Notes under the pieces: generated by a model | Told to the model about the DNA's origin: nothing | Databases searched by the model: none | Seen by the model: only the letters and a program-made list of their open reading frames with translations | Position numbers and translations under genes: made by a program | Shown: positions 58,801 through 64,000 of the stretch, piece by piece | Layout of the letters: each line of letters starts with the position of its first letter | Position numbering within the stretch: position 1 is the stretch's first letter | NCBI GenBank assembly: GCA_032358255.1 | Contig: JAULBX010028271.1 | Location: 62,001 to 126,000 of the forward strand | Length of the DNA stretch: 64,000 nt | Source of the DNA: Heterotrichella gracilis | Taxonomy: Eukaryota; Sar; Xanthophyceae; Tribonematales; Xanthonemataceae | Direction: 5' to 3'

Positions 58801-60982
58801 GGGGCGATTTCCACTCAAGGACCGCGCTGGCCATGTATGACCACATCAAGGAGGCCATTAAGAATGGTGCGTTCTCAGGGGAGGATGTAGGGGTGTAGCA
58901 CTCGAGAAGTTCTTTGATTCGGAATGGTGCGTATAATGTTAGGGGGTAACAATCAAAAGATTATCAGGGTTTGGGGTCAAGGCGCGCTGGCCATGTATGA
59001 CCACGTCAAGGGGGACATTCGGAATGGTGCATAAGTAGTTTAGGGCCCAGACTGTGTCACAAGGTAGGGTCCTGGGGTTGGTTGAGGTGCTGTGCACATG
59101 ACGACCTCTCAGAAGCGGGCAGGAGGGGAGTTGTGGGCGGGTTTAGGAGCTGAGGTGAAAATGTGTTGTAAGATGAAAATAGGCTGCCCCACCTTTCCAG
59201 CACACTGCACATGTGGGCACCCACAAGCACCCCCCACTCACCCCTTCTTCCTACCCCCCAGGTGATGTAATACTCGAGCGCGACGGGAGCGAGGAGGGCA
59301 AGGATGTTCCCATGCTGAAGGACAAGTTTGGTGCTGAGCGGCGCAAGGCCAAGGTGCTCAACTTTTCCATCGCCTATGGCAAGACTGCGCACGGCCTGAG
59401 CAAGGACTTTGGCACCAGTTTAGAGGAGGCGCAGGACACTGTGAAGCGGTGGTACTCGGACCGGAAGGAGGTAAGTGGAGTGCGCACGACGAGTGTGTGC
59501 ATGTGGAGGGTGGAGGGGGAAGGGAGGGCGGTGAAGCATTGTTACGTGGGTGGTGGTTTCTATCCATGGAGGGGGACTGTGTACGGTCTGAGCAGGGGCT
59601 TTGCTATTAGTCTATAGGAAGCCCAGGACGCTGTGAAGCGGGGGTATTCGGACAGGAAGGAGGTGCGTGGTGTGGGTGGGAGTACAGGGGGGTTGGGTGG
59701 ATGAAAAAGAAAAACCGTTCGTGGATCGTAATCCTCCTGGTTCCAATGGTATCTCCCTCCAGGTAGAGCAGTCCCAGGCCTTGTCATAATCACAATCACA
59801 ATCATGTATCATCATACTGTAACAATTACAAAACCACTGCAATGATGCCCCCCAGGTGGAGACGTGGCAGGCCAAGCAGCGCAAGGAGGCTTCCACCACT
59901 GGCAAGGTGCGCACCCTACTAGGGCGCCAACGCAGGCTGCCAGCCGCGATGGAGCGGGGGCGCAGCGCCGCGCACGGCCACGCCATGCGCGCCGCCATCA
60001 ACACTCCCATCCAGGGCAGTGCCGCTGACGTGGCCACCGCCGCCATGCTGTCCATCATGCGCTGCGAGCGGCTGCGGGAAATGGGCTGGAAGCTGCTGCT
60101 GCAGGTGGGTTTAATTAGGGTTTAGGGTTTTGGTAACAGGTAGTTCAGGGTTTGGGGTCAAGAGAGTTTAAGGTTTGGGTGGCTCCGGGAGATGGGCTGG
60201 AAGCTGCTGCTGCAGGTAGGTCTAATTAGGGTTTAGGGTTTTGGGAACAGGTAGTTTAGGGTTTGGGGTCAAGAGAGTTTAGGGTTTGGGCGGCTGCGGG
60301 AGATGGGCTGGAAGATGCTGCTGCAGGTGGGGTTATGGGTCTGGGTTTAGGGTCTAGTGATCAGAGGGGTTTGGGGGCCGGATGGGGCTGCAGGTGGGGG
60401 TTCAGATCAGGGTTTGGGGTTTGGGGATCAGATGTGGGCCATCGCCGCCATGCTATCGATCATGCGCTGCGAGCTGCTGCGGGAGATGGGCTGGAAGCCG
60501 CTGCTGCAGGTGGGGCTTGGGGTCTAGGGTTTAGGGCATGGGCATGAGAGGGTTTAGTGTTTGGATGCCTGATAGGTGATACCTGGTCTGCATGTGGGGT
60601 TCAGGCATAAGGGTTGCGCTTGAATGACTGTGGGGACTAGGCAGGTTGGGGTTCAGGTTGAGGGCTGACCATTTGCAAGGAGCTGGGCTGGTGGGGTTTC
60701 AGTGTGTTGGCTGTAGAATGGATTAACATTACCCAGGTTGGTCACCCTCCTAACTGGTATGTTAATGGGCGATTAGATTGGCTCTATGTACAATACTGAT
60801 GTATGACCCCTTCCGCGCAGGTGCACGATGAGGTCATTTTGGAGGGCCCCAAGGAGACTGCCGAGGAGGCGCGGGCCCTGGTCATCAAGTGCATGGAGGC
60901 ACCCTTTGAGGGCCACAACCCGCTGAATGTGGCGCTGCTGGTGGACAGCAAGATTGCCGACACCTGGTATGAAGCCAAGTAA
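49806..60982 (+). CDS. POP: Plant-type organellar DNA polymerase (POP, family A, with 3'-5' exonuclease)
   Basis: Seventeen exons: 49806-50017, 50487-51222, 51533-51625, 52067-52159, 52896-53051, 53404-53561, 53866-54040, 54446-54622, 55146-55291, 56063-56267, 56634-56880, 57172-57408, 57997-58190, 58671-58866, 59262-59470, 59856-60104, 60821-60982. Total 3645 bases, 1214 residues. It replicates and repairs plastid and/or mitochondrial DNA. A Ser/His/Arg-rich N-terminus fits dual organelle targeting, followed by a long Gly/Ser-rich linker. Exonuclease: DTE (Exo I, about 376-378), HNYGFD (Exo II, about 455-460), YSAFD (Exo III, 564-568). Polymerase: motif A ADYGQLELRLLAH (about 961-973), motif B RRKAKVLNFSIAYG (about 1035-1048), motif C VHDEV (about 1162-1166), plus NTPIQGSAADV. 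DYGQ instead of bacterial DYSQ, and the insertion before motif B, are plant POP features. All catalytic residues are intact. Somewhat longer than land-plant POPs because of the linker. It carries the densest set of exon-edge copies in the window. Confidence 0.95.
52125..52530 (+). repeat. Five-step ladder of polymerase exon 4 donor edge
   Basis: GCATGACCAGGTG(G)TTTGCATGCGACACAGAGGTAAGAG occurs at the real edge (52129-52166), 52220 and 52311. More decayed copies lie at 52385 and 52490. Units are about 90-105 bases and decay with distance from the exon. Confidence 0.92.
53052..53113 (+). repeat. GGT/GGC microsatellite immediately after an intron donor
   Basis: About 60 bases of GGTGG(C/T)-type repeats begin at the GT of polymerase intron 5. 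The antisense poly-proline open frame here is an artefact of the repeat. Confidence 0.9.
54255..54385 (+). repeat. Partial copy of polymerase exon 8 (Exo III motif)
   Basis: Encodes LVVLPPVEELQLSPETRAMW and GYSAFDDCSTWNVYT, almost the same as the real exon at 54446, then stops. It ends in CCGCTCCCCAG. It lacks an AG directly before the homology, so I treat it as a pseudo-exon. Confidence 0.88.
55410..55950 (+). repeat. Chain of polymerase exon 9 and exon 10 edge copies, one of them fused
   Basis: A donor-edge copy of exon 9 lies at 55416-55490. A second copy (55567-55740) runs from exon 9-like sequence straight into exon 10-like sequence without an intron (RKPSVLELCH ... MVMERKDRNPGRNFWEHLRL, then AGIQALADQQEA). 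Further acceptor-edge copies of exon 10 are at 55816-55850 and 55886-55960. Confidence 0.85.
56437..56600 (+). repeat. Two copies of polymerase exon 11 acceptor edge
   Basis: TAGGCGGTCAACGAGGAGG at 56437 and 56535 precede the real AGGCGATCAACGAGGAGG at 56632. The copy starting 56538 is in frame with, and open into, the real exon (96 bases upstream). Confidence 0.92.
57652..57815 (+). repeat. Copies of polymerase exon 13 acceptor edge
   Basis: The first copy (from CAG at 57657-57659) encodes VDALCELSAIDTLLNSFILL then a stop, with a good acceptor and matching phase. A second, shorter one (AACAGCTTCATCCTGCCGCTG) lies at 57781. The real exon starts at 57997. Confidence 0.9.
58195..58390 (+). repeat. 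Copies of polymerase exon 13 donor edge
   Basis: CCTGCAGAACCAGCC(C/T)GCGCTGGAGAAGG(A/G)CCGCTACAAGGT(A/G)GGG is present at 58150 (real), 58248 and 58339. The units are joined by TTTTAGGGTTTAGGGATTGG-type tracts. Confidence 0.93.
58905..59035 (+). repeat. Copies of polymerase exon 14 donor edge
   Basis: GCGCTGGCCATGTATGACCAC followed by (A/G)TCAAGG..GCATT and AATGGTGC recurs at 58982-59031. A short remnant (TTCGGAATGGTGCGT) lies at 58918. Confidence 0.88.
59570..59672 (+). repeat. Copy of polymerase exon 15 donor edge
   Basis: GGTCTGAGCAGGGGCTTTGC ... GGAAGCCCAGGACGCTGTGAAGCGGGGGTATTCGGACAGGAAGGAGGTGC mirrors 59390-59474, with an in-frame TAG where the real exon has GAG. Confidence 0.9.
60105..60520 (+). 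repeat. Copies of polymerase exon 16 donor edge
   Basis: CGGGAGATGGGCTGGAAGCTGCTGCTGCAGGT recurs with donors after 60215, 60326 and 60509; the real donor follows 60104. Spacings are 111, 111 and 183 bases. The fourth copy is longer and includes GCCATGCTATCGATCATGCGC. TTTAGGGTTT tracts lie in every spacer. Confidence 0.93.
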
Positions 60983-61400
60983 GCGGCTGGTAACAGCTGG
61001 TTATGAGGCCAGATGAGGCGGCGGTGGCAGCTGGTACGAGGGCAAGTGAGGTGGTGTTGACAGCCGCTGCACGGGAGGCTACCTGAGGCCAAATACACGC
61101 TAACGGCAGCTGGTGTCATGTTCGGCTGGCAGCAGTGTCTGGTTATGATGGGGTTCAGCTTGCGAATGCCACTGCAATGACAGCTGGTGTGATGCCGAGC
61201 CAAGGCGGTGCAGCAGTGGTGGCAGCTGGAGCCAACTGGAATGGTGCGGCGCAAAACGGGCTGCAGCTTCCAATCGCCGCTGCGATGGCAGCTGGTGCGA
61301 TGCCATGTGGGGGCGACAGGGCGGTGGTGTAGAAGGAATGATGGCAAGGCAGTGCGGCAGTGGTGGCAGCTGGTATGTGATGCCAAGTGCTCCAGGGCTG
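60960..61400 (+). repeat. Degenerate echo copies of the polymerase stop region
   Basis: ACCTGGTATGAAGCCAAGTAAGCGG (end of the CDS) is followed by AGCTGGTTATGAGGCCAGATGAGGCGG and AGCTGGTACGAGGGCAAGTGAGGTGG. Looser GCAGCTGGT repeats continue to about 61375. Each close copy keeps a stop codon at the equivalent place. Confidence 0.75.
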
Positions 61401-62346
61401 CATTGGTGTGGCAGCATGGGGAGCCACTGTGTGTGCGGGTGTGGTGCTAAACAGAGCGATTTGGTGATCATGATGCTGGGGGAAGTGGGGCGCCGCTGGT
61501 GGGGGATGGTGGTGCGGTGATGGGGCAGCGGGATATACGCGGAGAATTTTTGATGGGGGTTGTTTGGATGGTGTTGGTGCAGCAGGATGTACGCGGGATG
61601 GCTCATGGGGTTGGTGGGTTAGCAGAGTGTGGGTACCAGAGGGCTTGTGGCTCGAGGGATGGGATGGATTAGGTGTGGCACTGACCCTGAGGTGGTAGGG
61701 TTTTCTTTATTTCTGTTTGTACATGGGTTGTGCATTCTACTTCGGGTAGGTGGATACTACAAGGGCAAATGATGTGTTTGAGGTGGCGAGTGGCTTGCTC
61801 CCACCATCGTTGCATGGAACACACACAGCCTGAATTCACGGCTGTAATCACGGGCAAGTATGGATGAAAACTAGCTGCAAGAATTTGGGGGCTTTCAACA
61901 ATGTTGGGGGCTCACCTGATTTTGAATAACGCTGAACTAAGTACTGGTAGCCCAGCCTGCCCTCGGCCTTGGTCCCTCCCACAAGTACTGGATGCCCTTT
62001 GTTTTCACAGATACGGTTTCCCCCCCTGCCCTGTGCCCTGACAACGACATCCTGGCTCAAAACCCACTTTCTCTGCACCCACATACGCTAAACTCCTGTA
62101 TAGATTTGCCTGGTCACTTACCTGCGTTCATAGATTTCCACCTGGGATTCTGGTGCACCACATGTGGAGTTTGGGTTCCTATGCATGCATGCATGTGCCA
62201 GCTCCGAGTGAGCTGTTGCAAACCACAGGCACCGCAGCCGTAGACGTATGACCAATAAACTACCACCAGGTTTACTATTTATCTTCAGTTGTTCGACATC
62301 CTGCCTGCGTGCAAAGCCGTAGTTTTCGACCTCAAAGATAACAGCT
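61401..62346. other. Intergenic region after the polymerase gene
   Basis: No exon, RNA gene or transposon is recognised. Probable 3' UTR of the polymerase and promoter of the next gene. Confidence 0.4.
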
Positions 62347-63465
62347 ATGGCACTGGTCAGCAGTCTGGTGCTGCCTGCTCACGGGCGTGTCCTCACGAGT
62401 ATCGCCCAGCAACGGACAGTACAGTGGCTCAGGGCTTCTGACGCCATCGGTGGCGCTCGTCTGCGGCCCGTTGGGGACCTACCCATCCGCAGCGGTGTGA
62501 GGGGTCTCGTCAGTTGCACGGTGGGCACCTGTCTCCACGGGGCCAACCCCCCTTGTCCTTCAGGCTCAGCAACCTTTTCCACGCTGTTCTGTCAAGCAAG
62601 AAGAGCTCTCTTTCTCGAAACCCTAAAACCTTAAACCCTACACCATACAGCCTATAGGGTCTATAGACAGCGCAAAGGGCTAGAATTCGCTATGCTCTCG
62701 AAAAAGAGATCTATTAGCTCTCGAGACGCAGTGGGCGTTTGCCAGCAGCACAGCCTGTATAAGTGGGCGCCCACCTACATCTCAGATTGGTCCTCACTGT
62801 CTCCAGAGCGTTGGCAAGCGACCAGTACTAACCAGGAACGCAGCAAAGCAGCTGCCAACAGGCCATTCAAGAAGGATGCTGAACACGCTGGAGCTCCTTT
62901 TCTAGCACATTTCTTGAATTGCTTGTTGGGCAGCTGCTTTGCTTCGTTCCAGGGAAGCACTGGGCATTAGCCAATGCACTTGCAAGTGGGTCCATCTTGG
63001 TCCAGGTGGGTCCAATTGGGAGTGCAAGTGGGTCCAAGTGGGTGCAAGTGGGTGCGAGTGGTCCAGGTGGAGGTGGGCCGGCCCAGCAAGGAGGTGCTGC
63101 ACGTATAATTCACCGAATATTGACACGTGATGCATTTAAAAATGGACATCAGAAATGCCATTGTGCAACAATTGGCCAAAGGTCTAAGGGTGTGAGATGT
63201 CGTTTTCTGATGCCTTCAGGTGCACCACATGTGTACGCATGGCCAAAAAACTGATTATCACTTCGTAACTTCTAGTTAACTAGACATATTAAGCCCTCCC
63301 CTAAACCCTAATCCTTGATCCGCCCCGCAGCTGGATTCTGAGGAACTGTTGCTGCGTGACCAAAGGCTGCGTGAGCGGGAGGCTGAGCTTGATTCCCTGG
63401 CTCAGCAGCTTGCTGCAAAGGAGGCCGACCTGGTCCTCAGGGAGCAACGGGTGCAGGAGCAGGGG
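62347..63465 (+). CDS. 5' part of a coiled-coil protein, possibly organelle-targeted (continues beyond window)
   Basis: Exon 62347-62520 encodes a 58-residue Arg/Ser/Val-rich, nearly acid-free N-terminus (MALVSSLVLPAHGRVLTSIA...) resembling a transit peptide. It ends in phase 0 at a GTGGGC donor. Exon 63331-63465 (phase 0 both ends) encodes a heptad-like helix: EELLLRDQRLREREAELDSL, AQQLAAKEADLVLREQRVQE. The two exons join in frame, but further exons may lie between them and beyond the window, so linkage is tentative. I recognise no family. Confidence 0.5.
62835..62950. repeat. Imperfect inverted repeat (hairpin), about 40-base arms
   Basis: GGAACGCAGCAAAGCAGCTG at 62835 and its continuation to 62873 is complementary to 62911-62950 at about 36 of 40 positions, with a 37-base loop. 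It lies in the first intron of the coiled-coil gene model. Confidence 0.88.
62981..63070 (+). repeat. GTGGGTCCA minisatellite
   Basis: About eight imperfect units of (T)GCAAGTGGGTCCA / GTCCAGGTGGGTCCA within 90 bases. Confidence 0.85.
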
Positions 63466-64000
63466 GTACGCAGTAGGATTTAGGGTTTTGCTGCACAGAA
63501 GGCTGACCTCATCTTGAGGGAGCATCAGATGCAGAAGTTGGAGCAGGGGCACAGGCGGTTCGCGGTAGGGTGTAGGGTTTTGCAATTGAGGGTGTATGGT
63601 ACATGACCAGTGCAGGTGTTTGGGGTTTAGGATTCAACGTTGACCGGATTTGAGAAAAAAGATCCAATCCGGGAGACAGGCTTCCACACCTGGGGGCACT
63701 CATTCTACGGAACAAGCATGCGCTTGTCCTGTGTAAACAGATGTACAGCAGATGGTGGACACAATTTACCCCCGTTCCTCCCCGTTCCTCCTACCTGTAT
63801 CACCCCCATGTGGCTGTCAGCTGTGGCTGTGTAGCGGCTCCTATATAACAGGCTGGAGGGAACCAAAAGGGAAAGGGCAGGCGTGTGTCGTCAGGGCAAT
63901 GGGAAGAGCAAGGGAGTGATGGTGGATGCTGCAGAGGGGAGGAGCACTCTGCCAGCGCTGCATCACAGGTGGCCTCACTTGGCAAGTTTGCCCATCGCGC
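63466..64000. other. Exon-edge copy and unassigned tail of the window
   Basis: At 63491-63566 the sequence encodes AAQKADLILREHQMQKLEQG, a diverged copy of the end of exon 63331-63465 (AAKEADLVLREQRVQEQG), again ending at a GTAGGG donor and followed by a TTTAGGG-like tract. The rest is unassigned. Confidence 0.6.

Noticed and set aside
8156-60260. TTTAGGG/CCCTAAA tracts as a chromosome end or interstitial telomere
   Set aside because: Tracts are two to four degenerate units, dispersed in introns and in both orientations; none is a continuous array.

Overview
The window looks like nuclear DNA of a flagellated green alga, most likely a chlorophycean. The genes are intron-rich with GT-AG introns and GC-rich codons. 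They include a plant-type organellar DNA polymerase, a plant/fungal-type C-14 sterol reductase, proteins with transit-peptide-like N-termini and a CFAP20-domain protein typical of ciliated lineages. Introns are sprinkled with short degenerate TTTAGGG/CCCTAAA tracts. The species cannot be fixed from the sequence alone. All gene models are mine: I chained exons by splice sites and phase, and checked that summed exon lengths are divisible by three.

Layout. 1-1083 (+): 3' end of a quiescin-sulfhydryl-oxidase-like gene. 1808-4465 (-): complete six-exon C-14 sterol reductase. 4923-6139 (+): small transit-peptide-bearing protein of unknown function. 6769-11319 (+): nine-exon FAD monooxygenase with a Ty3/gypsy integrase relic in one intron. 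13407-27569 (-): very large ankyrin-repeat Raf-like protein kinase, about 23 exons. 29328-31172 (+): unrecognised protein. 32891-39501 (+): CFAP20-domain protein (CFAP20DC-like). 40215-41735 (-): single-exon F-box protein. 42328-42905 (+): small coiled-coil/NLS protein, divergent from the F-box gene. 44346-48441 (+): secretory-pathway glycosyltransferase-like protein. 49806-60982 (+): 17-exon plant organellar DNA polymerase (family A, with 3'-5' exonuclease). 62347 onward (+): 5' part of a coiled-coil protein.

The genes do not form one pathway; this is an ordinary mixed eukaryotic neighbourhood. The striking property is structural. Almost every multi-exon gene carries ladders of diverged tandem copies of its own exon edges inside its introns, or just past its stop codon. 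The copies usually keep the AG|GT or acceptor site and are often separated by telomere-like TTTAGGG tracts. Some copies are in frame and open (alternative donors in the CFAP20DC-like gene, an extended exon 11 in the polymerase). Some would act as truncating exons (monooxygenase exon 6, polymerase exon 13). Two loci preserve what looks like the uninterrupted ancestral exon (polymerase exons 9/10, CFAP20DC-like exons 13/14), as expected if introns arise by tandem duplication of coding DNA containing AGGT. I regard this as the candidate undescribed system in the window.
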